Position numbers and translations under genes: made by a program | Notes under the pieces: model-generated | The model's input: only the letters and a program-made list of their open reading frames with translations | The model's database searches: none | What the model was told of the DNA's origin: nothing | Assembly (NCBI GenBank): GCA_028583405.1 | Contig: CM053263.1 | Span: forward strand, 5,127,804-5,191,803 | Length of the DNA: 64,000 nt | Direction of reading: 5' to 3' | DNA from: Pogonophryne albipinna | Taxonomy: Eukaryota > Chordata > Actinopteri > Perciformes > Artedidraconidae | In this document: positions 13,337 through 26,234 of the stretch, piece by piece | How the letters are laid out: every line of letters begins with the position of its first letter | How positions within the stretch are numbered: the first letter of the stretch is position 1

Positions 13337-13425
13337 GGTCAAAATATATAATATTTGTAAATCTGACTCTGAAAGAGTCAGTGCCTCACCAGCCATGAAC
13401 CTCACCGCACGTCACTGTTTAGCAG

Positions 13426-16400
13426 TCTATCGGGCCTCTTTATAACAGTTAACGCCCAGCAGAAAACCGTTGCCTCTTTGCTTAGAGTTAACAAATCGAT
13501 TCTTCCCACCAAAAGTCTGGGAGGAACAGGACTTATTCTAGTAGTTGTTCAAATGTCAGCCTGCCCACGCTGGGAAAAAAGGAGGTTCACAGTGCTGCTG
13601 CGGCCAGAAGCTACGCTGATCTTAGGCCATAGCTTCCCAGGACCGAGGCCTCGTCCCTGGGGAACTGAAGATAAAGTTCCGGTTATTTCTCCCTGCATCC
13701 CCAGCACTGTCCATCCCATTGATACGACCTACATGCACAAAAAGATATGCATGTAAGACATCACAGTACGCCATAGACGTAGACGTAGGGTGCAAACAAA
13801 CAAGGGTATTCACCAATTGTAAACTTTTAAAGCCATGCTAAGAATGTAAATGGATGTATTACCATTCATTCCTTACATACCCAGAGACTGAATCCTCTAC
13901 AGCTTAACAATTGTTCGATGCATTTTAATTTTGACAGAATAAAATATAATGACTTTGGCGATTCTCTAACTTCTCATTTTCTGAAAAAGGCCACTTAGGA
14001 GGTTGTGAATGCTGAATCAGCATGCCAACACGACAAACATTATGCCAGATAAACATCAAGATGTTAGCACTGTCATTGTTGTTAGCATGCTGATATTAGC
14101 ATTCAGCTCAAAGCATCAGCATGTCAGCCTTTCAGAGATGCTAGCATGACTGCAGACTGGGCCTTGTTTTAAACAGGGATGCATACAGCTTAGCATACTG
14201 TTGTTTCATTCTCATGGAAATCGAGGGGTGAGCCGGGTGCTTTCCTGACAACCTCGGATGTCTTTGTTTCCGAAACTTATGTAATCATTGATAACAGGAA
14301 GTAGTGAGGCATATGTTTTGGTTACAGCCATGGACAGAGCTCAAGCCCTTGGTCAGGATTCCCAATGTCACTGAGGAAATGAAAGTCGAAGGAGGCTCTC
14401 TTTATGGTTAGCCCATGAAGACATAAATACTCACTGGGAGAAGCAAGTCGCACAATCCGACTGCAGAAAAACTGATGACTGAACAAAGAAGGAATTGCAC
14501 AAGGTAAAAGTCTCGCAGAATCATCTTCAAGAGCTGCACAAATCCAGTGAGACTTACATTGCAGCATTGGATTCATCCTCGTGACCTGGTAAAAAAGCAA
14601 ACATTCTTGAGGAATGTGTGAAATGTGCAGTGTGGGAGGAGAAGTTTGACACATGTGGCTGGTTGCAAGACATGAAAACTTGCCAGGGCTTTCAAGGTGT
14701 GGCTCCTCTCTCCTGCCTTTACGGTCCCGGCTGTCAAAATTGATATGTGTTCTCAGATGTGAAGGGGGCTGTAAATGTTTGCATTCTGTGGGGTTTCCTT
14801 GTTAATACAAGTACTGTGACGGTGGATATAAATCCCACAATATTTAGTTAACGTTAGCCAGTGAGATAAGCTGGACTGAAGCTAATTTGTCCACTTTTAC
14901 GTTAATAAATAATCATTTTTGATAGTCCATCATCTGAGTAATTGAATTTATTAAACCACATAAAAAAGGAAGTTACTAAATCCAACTATAAATGAGGAAG
15001 AAAGTCAAACACTAAAATAACCTAGTTTAACATCAGCCAACTATCAGCCTCTGCGGATTTAGCAATTCATGTCATCTGGTAAAACTGCCCAGAATTAGCA
15101 AATGTAAATGTATTTATTTACAAACAAGGACATATTTGGTCTCTTATATGTATTTCCTTTGCCCTTTAGGTTATGGTGTAGTATCAAAATGTTTTAGCGG
15201 CATTATGAAAAGTCATTGACAAAAGTTAATGCCGTAAAAGTCATATAATCCAGGTTTACAACGTAACTATAGTATATGTTTGAGAGGGAATCTACAAAAC
15301 TTCAAATGCTTCTTCGTAACACTACTGTCGTGAAGTAACTTGTCAGTAAGCAGGTATTTCTGGGATGACCGTGAGTTGACGATCAGAAGTAAACTTGACA
15401 AGTTTAAGCAGAAAATTGCTGAGAAAGAAAGAATGAGGCAGGCAACAGCTGGGTCTGCTTCCCCTGGAGAGCAGTGTTTGATGGATGGGGAATATGACCC
15501 TAACCCTAACCCTAACCCTACATGACATTTGATATTTCACCGTTCATGTCCTTGCCGGAATAATCATCCTGAAATGTCACACAGAAGCGTTCAAAAATAA
15601 AAAAACAAGAGGACACGTGTTATCTTGTCCAAGTTGTGACATATGCTTCTTTCTCAGACCACAGATAAGGAACTCAAGAATATGACATTCGACTGGTCAG
15701 GGAGAGTATATGCACAAGAGGGACAAAAGTGATAACGCATTCCCTTATGCTATAGTCATTTCCTCCTCTGGCAAAGTTCCTGCCTTGACAGCTAGCTCAC
15801 CCGCTGAGAGGCAGAGAGGATGCACAGGGAAATGTGCACCATAAGGATTCAAATATGAAAGATATGGGACATCCAGCTTTGATCAGCTCTTTAAGTACAT
15901 TCTATAAAGCTGTCCACTTTGAAATAACTTTCTGTCCTTAGATGACTTGTGGAAGTGAAAAGGCTAATTCTCATTAGCATAATAAATGCTTTCACACCAA
16001 CAAAACCAGAGTTAACACACTCCTTTCAAGAGCTGAGAAGTGTATTTATTTATACATGTAGGGACTTAAAAAAGTTATTTCATCTCCTCTTGTTGGTCAT
16101 AGTTCGTCATGTATTCATGTTTTATGTTGTTACAGTTGCATTCATATTTTCATATTTTGAACAATATACATTTATTATATGTAATAGATTGCCACAGGAA
16201 TGAGTCCCAAAACACTTATATGAGTTAGCATTTTCTGTGGCTCCCTCTCAAATAGCATTGTTTGCAACTTCAATTGTATCAGTCAACATCAATATGATGA
16301 CCAGCACCAAACAGCTGACAGACACAGTTAGCAGCTAGCTGGTGAACATGGTGGATCATTTAGCAACTAAACAGCACCATATCTCCTCAGTACTTGTTTG

Positions 16401-19194
16401 AGACAGTGAACACTGAATATTGGCCGTAAACGTTACTCAGAATCAATGAGAGTGTTGTAAAAATAGCTAACACTGCAACAGCTTTGAGTTTACATCCTGC
16501 TACCCTGCCCCAAGTGGTCAGAAAAACAAATGCTGCACCAAGATATCATGCTTTAACTGCTGTTTCACTGTGGCATAAAACCTTGTGGGGCTTTAAAGAG
16601 CTTTGCAACAAATTGAAAGTGGGTCTCGACTTTTGTTGCATGCATCACCAATCTGTGTCTGACCTTTTCTGGCTACAAGATACTTTAAAAAAAACAAATA
16701 TTGTAGTTCTTTTGTCATGGTAACCACAGGGTGAGAGATTTCAGTGCACATCTTCACAGCTGCTGAGCCGTAACCTTACAGAGCACGAAGAGGAAAAGCA
16801 TTCAAAGACTTATTTCAGAGACGTTTTTTGCTCAGTCAGTCGTATTTGCCCACAGACGCTGAGTTACATCTTGGCCCTGACAGGAACTCGGATGTTCTCT
16901 ACATCTACAAGCCCAACGTGACCTTCTGTTCACGACTGACATTCTTTTATCTGTCACTGATGAAGGGAGACAACAATGGGTAACAGACAGGCAGACGGGC
17001 ACGTGCAAACACGCTGAGCCCTGCACCCTCTTTTGACACAACAGGAACGCATGTTTTCCCACAGAAGCCCATACACCCAACATGTTCATACAACTGTTCT
17101 GTCAGATGATAACAGGTGAGGCTTATATGATCATCCATCAATGTAATCAGAAGATCAGCACACCTATGTTTTTGTGTAAAACCACCACGTCTCAGGAAAC
17201 ATGGTGGCATGACTTAGCAGCCTCTATAAAAGGTAAAGACTGTGTTTTATTAGAACAGAGGTATCCAGCATCCCTGCTTGGCCCATATGCCGTGTGTGAG
17301 ACTGGCCACAGGGTAAAAGCAGGACTCATTCGCAGATCCACTGCAACCAATTAGGTTTTACTCACTACGCCACATCAAAAAGCTGCTTAAAAATCTAATG
17401 GGTTTGCATGTTATTGTCCTGCTGATTTATGTCTATATGACACACATCTGAACCTGCAGAGGTTTCATCTTTTTCCCAGATGTTTCATCCGCTGGCCATT
17501 ATTCGCATGTGCAAGGAATTTCAGAATAATGCCTTGTGGAGATTGACATCATCTATCATCAGGAATACATCCGCATTCTGAAGCATGAGAATTTCTTCAA
17601 AACTGAGAAATGACACACTGATCTCAATAACACAAACAAGGACTGGCTCCTCTGCAGCCCAGAGGTGCAGTTCAGTCTCACTTTAATGGAACTTTGTGTG
17701 GGCTGGGAGCTCATTGACACTCACAAAACGTTCACATATAACGCTTTTGCAATGTCATATCTTGGAGAATAGGCGCAGTTATCCAGACGACTACAGCAGT
17801 GGATTGTACGGCAGATCAAACAGGCTGGCCTGGGGCGCATTATATCAGATTTAATTCATTCATTTCTGACATTTACAGTTGGATCGCTGCACCCCTCTTT
17901 GAGGCCTCTTGGCTCCCAGTCTGCACTGAGGCCCCACCAGCCACTCTGGAAAAACCTGATGCATCTGACTTGCATTGCCTGGCTCCACTTGTGTGTTCTG
18001 TTTGGCCCGTGCCGCTGGAGGAGGAGAGCGGGCCAATTACCAGCTGCCGCTCTGAGACCAACATGATGTCATCCTCCCGCTCCGCCATAACAGGCTGCAG
18101 ATGAGAGGGGCTGGGCCTCTCAGCAGCCTTATTCGCTTAACTAAAAGCAGGAAAGTATCCAAAAGAAGAAAATGGTATTACATTTCCCTCAAAATTAACA
18201 TTTTTCTTCATCTTAACTCATGTATCCATTAAAATTGTCCATAATGCATCCCAGACTGAAGATAGCAAAGATAATAGCATTGTGGTTGTCTAATGAGCAC
18301 CTTGTTTGAATAACACTGATAGCAGCCGATGAGAAAACTGTCTTATTGTATTTGAAAGCATTATGCATTTCACAGTGTGAAGCAGATGTGACTTTAAAGA
18401 GGCATAACCCTCCATGCGTTATCAGCACGCCCCACCTGTAGGAAAATCACCTGCGTGTTATAGTCGGTTGCTTTTTCTGTTTGAAGGGGCCCTTCCTTAT
18501 TCTTTGGAAAGCCGCAGTTAGCCAACTGTGTTCTCACATATCAAAGGAAAGAGTTTAACAAGAACGTGTAGTTACGCTTAGATACAGCCTCATTCTCGCT
18601 CAAAACACACGCTCACAAAACTCAGGAGACTACTTAAGTGCTGTCCCAGAAGGCCTTGCATTTCCTAGGAAGTCCAGAAGCCACATCAGAGAATCCGAAG
18701 GGGCCTGTGGGCTGCAACAGATCTCCTCTCATTTCCCCACATACTTCATCTCCAACGCCCCACAACCACACACTATGTATGGAGATGATATAAAGCCAGA
18801 GCAGATAGCAGCCCACAGCTCAGAATATAAACCAATGGCAGCTTGAAGTGTTTAGGTGTGCTCGCCCGTGATTTTATCTTCATGAGAACAATAATCAAAC
18901 AAAACCTTTTTGAGAGGAAGGGTTTATCAACAAGTGCCCGCATGCATTCATGTGTAGAGATAGACACAGTTTAAAACAAAAGCTGCAAGTTATGTGTGAA
19001 ATGTGGACATTGCAGTATTACTAATGCTATTCATACTGACAATGCTCGGGAAGTATGTTCTGCACATTGTTGTAATCTGTGGTCACATCGTAAGTAAAAT
19101 GCAAACAACTGAGGTAAGATTTTCTGTGCACACATTCAGAAAGAACAGTTTTATTTCAATAGAGACTATAGCCATGCTTACGAGCATGCTGTAC
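13426..19194. other. Intergenic DNA without recognised gene
   Basis: There is no recognisable exon series. A fragment near 14030-14150 ('gttagcatgctgatattagcattcag') belongs to the same kind of fish dispersed repeat as 19195-19580. A 61-codon frame at 15340-15525 runs into the telomere-like array and is not recognised as a gene. Confidence 0.5.
15497..15521 (-). repeat. Short telomere-like repeat (CCCTAA, 4 units)
   Basis: Four uninterrupted CCCTAA units read on the plus strand, so TTAGGG reads on the minus strand. The array points towards the oppositely oriented motif 4.4 kb away at 11127-11146. No subtelomeric gene families surround it. Confidence 0.85.
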
Positions 19195-19580
19195 TAAAGC
19201 ATAGGGCTGCTGACCAAACATCAGCATGCTAACTATGCTAATATGCTGATGTTGCGCAGGTATAATATACAATATTCAACATCTTATTTGAGCGTGTTAG
19301 CATTCTAAAGTCGCAAATAGCTCTAAAAACAATGTACAGATAAGATTGATGAGAACTTCCTTAGTTTTGCAGGTATCAAGTTGTAATGAAATCATATTTT
19401 TGACGAAAAGGGCTCAACAAAATTATAACAATTTATCTTGAGGGGGACATGCATGACTGCACTAAATATCATTGCAATCCAATTAGGAGTCATCCTCTGG
19501 GGACCACAAATGTCTTATACAAAATCAAGCAAATCCATCAAATAGTTGTTGAGATATATCAGTCTTATTGCTTGAGATTT
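19195..19580 (+). repeat. Dispersed percomorph-type repeat
   Basis: The block contains 'catcagcatgctaac', 'gttttgcaggtat', 'tgagggggacatgcatg' and 'aatagttgttgagatat' in the order I know from a very abundant spiny-rayed-fish repeat. No terminal repeats or target duplications were identified. The family match is from memory. Confidence 0.55.
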
Positions 19581-22500
19581 ATCTGTCCTAATATTAAATA
19601 TATCAATAAATAATTACCTGTATTCTTTGATCTTTGGTTCCCACTAAAATATGAAGGGGTCTGTCCTTGGAAAATGTCAGCTGTCTTCTAAAAGGACCTA
19701 ACCCTGACTGATCTCACTGCCCTCCTCTCCCCCACAGCTCAAGATGCGTTATTAAGAATATATTTTGCTATTTGTTGTTAGAAAATTAAAGGGCTTTGAC
19801 AGAAAATTCCTCTCTAAATCTTCACAAGCTGGGGATAGGATTCAGGGGAGGGAGGGTGAAGCGAGGTCAGGCACTTAACCTCAGCATGAGGCGGTAAAGG
19901 AATGGACTTCATACCTTTACAAATGAAAAGGCTAGTGTCATAATTCATGATTAATGAAAGGTTAGAGAAGCGGTCATTTATCTGACCCTGTAATCGTTAC
20001 GTGGATTCAACACGGGAGTCAAAACGAGACATCCCAAAGGAGTGATTAAATATTTTAAAAAGGTCAGTAGATGATGGCAGTGATCTGAACATTTATAACC
20101 TTTGCTTTGAGGGTCAACAAGCCCAAAAAGTTGGTAACCCTTGCTTTGATGCATTCCACCTCTTTACTGTCGCTGTGAAATGTATTCAAATATTGCCAGA
20201 AAGGATACAAACAAAGGAAAGAAAAGACCATGGTCCGGGTAAAAATATGCAATACCCAAGTAATTGATTTAAAATAAGTCCACACAGATTTTTGGTTATA
20301 AACGGGAGACGAACAGTGGTCCCCTTGGTTAAAGCCCCATGTTTGGCCCAACGACCCATCAACACATCCACCCCAACCTCTTGATTGTCATTAAAAATTT
20401 TTATTCAAAATGATTTCTACTAAAAATGGGAATTTGTTCTATAATAACGTACCGCCACAACGTAATGCGGTGTTAAGATGTCGTATCCATTTCACGTCTT
20501 TCTTTGAGATCAGCTTGAGAATGGATAACTTAACTGGCTGTGAAATGCATGAGGGATGTATTGCAGTTATCCTATCATCCTCATTCATGATTCCTCTCTG
20601 TAAGAAGACCTCTACCTTGTCAATGTATCTTTGGGTCTGCGCTGAAGAGACTGTGTAAGCTATGCCCCGCTTCGCATTCCTCTGCCATCCAACCTCTGTC
20701 CAGCCTGGACTTTCCCACAGAACCCTAAACCCTGTGAATGAGAGTAGGCCTTTGTTTCAGGCATTTTTCATCCTGATCCCAGCAACTTCCCCATGGTGGA
20801 ATGCAACAGGAATGCCAGAGCCAGCTACCTGGCATTAGAGAGTCTTTGTGCGGAAATAGGAGAGGCTGAAGGAGAGAGCAGGTCAAAGAGGTTTGACAAT
20901 GGATAGCTCACTTCTCAAGGTGCCCAGCCCACATTACAGAGCGAGTGAACAGCACAACCTGGGTCAAGTCTCCTGAACATGGCAAGGTGCACCAAGGAGA
21001 AAATAATAAATGGCATTGTTTGTAACCGGGCCAGTTTCGCTATGAGATCTCCTCCTGTCAGTTTTTTTCTCCTGGTGTACAAATCATTAACTGGAACGCT
21101 GATGTAGCAACTGATTGGCATGCATGCACAAGCACAGCTGAAATGTGTGTCGGCAGCAGTTAACAGGTTGTTATGAGCTTATCACTAGCTCAGAGCTGGA
21201 ACGGTGAGGCAGCGGTTCGCTTCAAGGTGCAATTCCATTCATTCTTGGTTGGTGAGAGACCAGAGGAGGTGTATTTTTAATTTGTGGGATGCCATGCGAG
21301 ATGAGGATTTATTATGATAATATCTGGTGAGGTTTCACATGTCACAACAAGAGTTATTTTAAGTAACATTCAATTGATGCTTCACATGCATAAGCAAAAA
21401 CGCAGCCTGGTCTTCTAAAATTAGGTTCCCATACATTGAAACTCATTCAAGTTCATTCAAAGGTTTTATTGTCATATGCACAAAGCTACAGTGTAGAAAT
21501 GGCGATGCAATTCTTCTGACCTGAGCTCTTCCAACAATGCAACATATATAATAAAATACCAAAATACAAAATAAAAAGTCGTGCAAAAAGTCTATATACA
21601 TAAATACAGAATATGATATGTACAAGAACCGAATATGAAATTAAATAATGTAAATTAAGACAAAATGTAATACGGAAACTGCATTGTTGATTACGATAGA
21701 AACCTTTGTGCAGGATAATGTTGGTTTTTGACATGTCACAACGTTTCCAATCAAGGTAAGCGGAGGTACCATATGGAAGAGTTTGAGGTGTGAAAAGATT
21801 ACCCAAACACACTCAGGAGCCGAATTCTCCTCCCGTGGTATCCAGTGGAGGGGCAAACACTGTGGAGGTGCACAAACATGGTGGCGTACATGTCAGAGCA
21901 GGAGCTTTGTGTGACAGACAGTTACCTGGGCCCCGTCAGCAAAGCCATTTCCCCTGAAACCTGAGCAGCCCAGCTTCTGAGACGGCGGCTGATCTTCTCT
22001 GGATCCTGAGTCTGATGATAAGGAGCTGAGATAAGGTGCTAACTGAAGGGCAACGACAGGACTATGGAGACAAGGGTGGGGCATCAGGTCATATATCCCT
22101 GCATGTCATGACCACAATTATCAGGGGGCCTCCGCTCACCTCCTGTGAGAACCAACATCTGTAACATGCCGTCTTGTATGGAAGTATACTTCATGATAAA
22201 CCTGGAGACATTGACTGAATATGTATTATTAGCCACTAGTCTTTTGAGTTAACCAACATCAGAGACATTGGGTACAAACCAAACCGGACTACATTTCATC
22301 CATGCTGTTTTATTTCTGTTCCCCTATAGCAGTTTGACTGTTCGACATCCCTTCTTCCTAGAAAACTCAGCAGATGTTATATGTATTGCTCTCAGACTGC
22401 CAAGATCCTCTGGGAGGACAACTGAACATGTGAAGAGAGGAAAACTCTGTGTTGACCAGACTCCCCTTCTCCCGACAGAGAGGACATTTTATGAACTCAC

Positions 22501-25500
22501 TGGGGTACGATAAGGCTTCGTTCCTCGATACGACCACTCATACTACAAATTCCAGTGAAATCAGCACAGTATAGCCACATACCAATGCCAAGGGAAGCCA
22601 TTTTTAAATTAGAGGTGAGTGTCACAAATCAATGAGGACAAACATTCCAACATGGCTATAATTTGGAATTTTGTTAAAGGATTTTCTTTTGATGAACAAA
22701 TATGTGGATACATGTTCAAGGCCTATTCTCCTTTATCGGATTTACCACTTTTTTTTAATGAAATGAAATATCTAAGTCATTCAAAAGACATTTGCCTTCA
22801 GTTCTTGTTTTCTATTTACAAAAGCAGACTTCACCATGGTCACAGGCCTGGACTTTGAACACGGAAAGAGCAAAAGAGAATCATTTCCTACATTTGAAAG
22901 CTTATTATGTAACTAAAGGATCGCTGTGTGAACTTGCCTCCCCTGAAGCATCCAGAACGTTGCTGTTGGAAAGATCATACCGGATTAAAGCAGACAAGAG
23001 GCGTTCAGAAAGGGTCTGGGTTTGGACATATGGAGGGAACATCTTACAGTCAGCATTTCTGCAGTATGCAAATAAAACAGGCAAAAACAGCCACCATTCA
23101 CAAACTCCGTCCTGAGAAGAAAAAGGGAACTGCGTGGAGACGTGCATGAATGACTTCCTTTTTGAGGCTTTAACAATAAAACCAGAAGATGACAACGGTA
23201 AACTATGAATTAAACAAACAGCCTTGACTCCCTTATTGCCTAAATGCAGTAACCTGTTTAATCTTATCCTCATACTACCAGCGCAGAATCACAAGTTGAA
23301 AATAATTTGATAGTCGCTGTTGGTAAAAGTTTAAACAACTACAAACTCTTCACAGTTTGGAAGTTATAAATGCAGTTTGAATGATTGAAAGCCATTTTGT
23401 CACCATTAAGATATCAATGTCAAGCTGAAGGTGGGTGATTTAGACATTTGACCTAAAGAAACTTTAATTTTTTTAGGAAAGTGAGGATATTATGTATTAT
23501 ATGTATTCCTGATACACCTTGAATATTACCATATTTAAATAATATAACACCATGTTGCTCTGTGAGGCTGTACTTAGACACTGTGGGGCTTAGCTAACTG
23601 GCTAACATAATTAGTCCTAGATATAACAAAGTAGAGCTGAAGTTTAGGTATCAAAACAGTCCAAATTCACTTTGCCTTTGTATGACTAAACAGCATGAGG
23701 GCTTTTCGAGTGACATGAAATTAGATTATTGATGATTGTTATCAAATAAACAGTAATTCTTGCCGGCTACATAAAAAGTCAGACACAGGCATTTATCTGA
23801 GACTGTGAAATCCTCCACCCACAAAAAAGGGAAACTTTAAGAGTGGTTCTCAAATTCCATTTTCTCCTCGATGCATCACAGTGGTGTCCTCACCTAGTAA
23901 CTGGTAAACACACATCAACAATGATGAAAAAGCATTAATGAACCTCAATCTGTTCTCCAAAAGAAAACAGTTTAAGTGTTGCCACACTGCAATGCCTGAG
24001 GAGAATCATTATGGCCTACGTTTCTATCTGCCTCCGTTTACTGATGTATCGAGTCAATCACTATCACTGCTGGCAAGATGTTTTGCCAAAGAAATACAAC
24101 ATAAGGTGTCCTTGGCTAACACCTGATCAAGATAAAGAGCGAAAGCTAAATTGCAGAGATTATGATCTGCTATAAAGTGTCTGAGTAACCGCATCCAGGG
24201 GCCAGAGCTCAACCTCAAACAATGAAGACAAAGGCCTCAGGCATGTGACACGTGCATGGAAAGAAACAAAGATGTCCAGACGTTAACTCAGACTTCATCC
24301 GTGTGGCCTGTGTCATGCTGTCGTATTGTTAGCTTGATTTTGTGGTCAATGTCAGGGTGGTGCCCGACAGGTGTTCGTCTAACACCTACATGACACATGG
24401 TATATACGTTATGAATTATTAATTAAAACCCTACAAGAGAAGAATCACTTTTATTGTGTTGTTGTCGCTTTGTTTCTTCTAGAATTACTTTTCAAAATCA
24501 GTCTGGACAATAGAGGTGCATAAACCAAATGTGCCTTTAGTACTAAGACCAAATCTAAAAGGGTGGTGTTTAATAACTAATCCACATTATATAGAGACAA
24601 ATATTGTACTTTTTACTCCACTAGATGTGCATATTCAGATAGTTGGCAGATTTATAATCCAGTACATGTATTCTATAGTTGAAATCAACATTTTTTTATT
24701 ACATACACTTCGACCAGTATAACATCGCTATGCTGCTAACACATTAGCAATGACAATCCCACATAGGTGAAGTCAGTTGAAAGTACACAAGTATTATCAG
24801 CAAAATGCACAAAAAGCAGACTCAACATGCACAATGTACATTCCTTATATTATCATAATGTGTTATCTACCTGGCAATATGTCTGCCATATGATGCTAAG
24901 CAGGAAATCTTTCATTGGATACATTTTCTGCAATCTAAACAACAGTAGGATCACCAAAAGAAATACATTGATTATATCAGCTTTTATTAAATGATCTGAG
25001 CCTGTCGTCTGGATAATTGAAATGCTTTTTTATTGTAAATACATCCACATCCCAATACTTCTCAATATGTGTCAACAAGTATTCCATTGTCAGCTTCCCA
25101 TTTAAGCAAAGTCAGATAAAACAATCTTAATGTGACACTGACTCAATCAAGACACATAATATAAACCTCAAGCCCTGGTCTTTTAATGTGGGAGTAAGAT
25201 GCCCCCTATATAGAAAGTGGCGCCACACAGCAGCGAGATGACTAAGCATGAGGCCTGCTGCCTGTGGCACTGTGCAGACATGTTCCATTCTGTCAAAGCT
25301 CCACAGCACATAGGCACCATTTCACACGGTCCCCCGACTCTTGGCGAAACGAGTGGGAACTTTAGAGGCTCTGCTGAAAGCCTATACCGAGCATTTTAGC
25401 ACTGATGTAATTGTAGTTTTAACCCATTTTTTAACTGCAAGACACATTCAGAACAGACATTATTAAATTGCATTAAAGTGCATTCATTTTGAGCCCAGGT

Positions 25501-26234
25501 AGTGATAGAAGTGTTGATGCATCAATACAATAATTTAATTGAGACATCAAATCCGCTTTTGTGTAAGAAGTTATAGACCCTACAAGTAGTGAGAAAATGA
25601 AAGTTCAAAATGAGATTCTGAAGGAGATTTAATATTGTTGTTTTTGGCAGTCCAAACGAGAAAAAGAAATGACTTCACTGTGCTTAATGGGTGACTCATA
25701 TATCATACAGCAGTGTCAGGGAAATGAACACTGACTCCAATAGCAGGTATTTCCCCCATAACAGTGAATATCTAAGCTAAGCATTTTTTCAAACCAACCC
25801 TCCCCATATCATAGAGTGTGTTTACAGTGTGTGTGGTCTCGGGATGGAAAACCCCATCAGTGTGTTGAGTCTTCAACTCCACCTGCTGGTGTTCAGCACA
25901 AATTACTGTCAGAATGTATTATCTACTCAGAATAAACCTGTTGAGATATTGATGACAAAGAACATATGATTACAGGTAACCCTTATCCAATCATAAGAAA
26001 ACCATAAAAGCTTTTTTACCAACTTCTTTAAATACAAAGACTCCTTTGACGAAGTACAGTCTAAATTAGCAAGAAAAATCATTACATATTAATCAATTCA
26101 CCATTTACAATAACATCTAAAAAGTCCCATACATTAAATAAAGAAAAATGAGCATATGTATTCTATATATTTCCTATAGTATCCATTTTGATCCAGTATT
26201 GCACCATGAACCCAGGTCATCCACGTCAATCCAC
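19581..26234. other. Intergenic DNA and usp18 3' flank
   Basis: I recognise no gene here. The part nearest 26.2 kb must hold the usp18 3' untranslated region; possible minus-strand ATTAAA signals occur at 25628-25633 and 25534-25539, but none is decisive. A LINE-like repeat is at 21441-21690. Small open frames in the stretch lack splice context or domains. Confidence 0.5.
21441..21690 (-). repeat. Dispersed LINE-like tail repeat, copy 1
   Basis: The segment 'tcattcaaaggttttattg', then 'ctcttccaacaatgcaaca', then an A-rich 'ataataaaatac' block is paralogous to 30705-30915. Two diverged copies in one window show it is a dispersed family. The ragged A/T-rich end suggests a retroposon 3' terminus, but no coding part is present. 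Confidence 0.6.

Larger units (their letters stand above)
12043..13417. mobile_element. hAT-like non-autonomous DNA transposon with 8-bp target duplication
   Basis: The element is bounded by the direct repeat TTTAGCAG at 12035-12042 and 13418-13425. Its ends are inverted and similar: CAGCGACGTGCAGT on the left and the complement of CAGTGACGTGCGGT on the right. The CAG/CTG termini and 8-bp duplication fit the hAT superfamily. Internal 'gaggtgaggca...tgcctcac' motifs recur several times. A plus-strand open frame at 12615-12839 (74 codons, no recognised domain) lies inside, but I cannot call it a transposase. A TTAA element (12990-13336) is inserted within it, so the hAT-like element is the older insertion. 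Confidence 0.85.

Noticed and set aside
11127..15521. Telomere-like arrays as evidence of a chromosome end or assembly join
   Set aside because: Three or four units only, unique sequence on both sides, and no subtelomeric repeats.
15340..15525. 61-codon frame with WDDRELTIRSKLDKFKQKI-like charged sequence
   Set aside because: It looked like a possible exon remnant, but no family is recognised, there are no partner exons, and it ends in the telomere-like array.
17799..18104. 101-codon plus-strand frame
   Set aside because: No domain, no splice context, and an overlapping open frame on the other strand; treated as chance.
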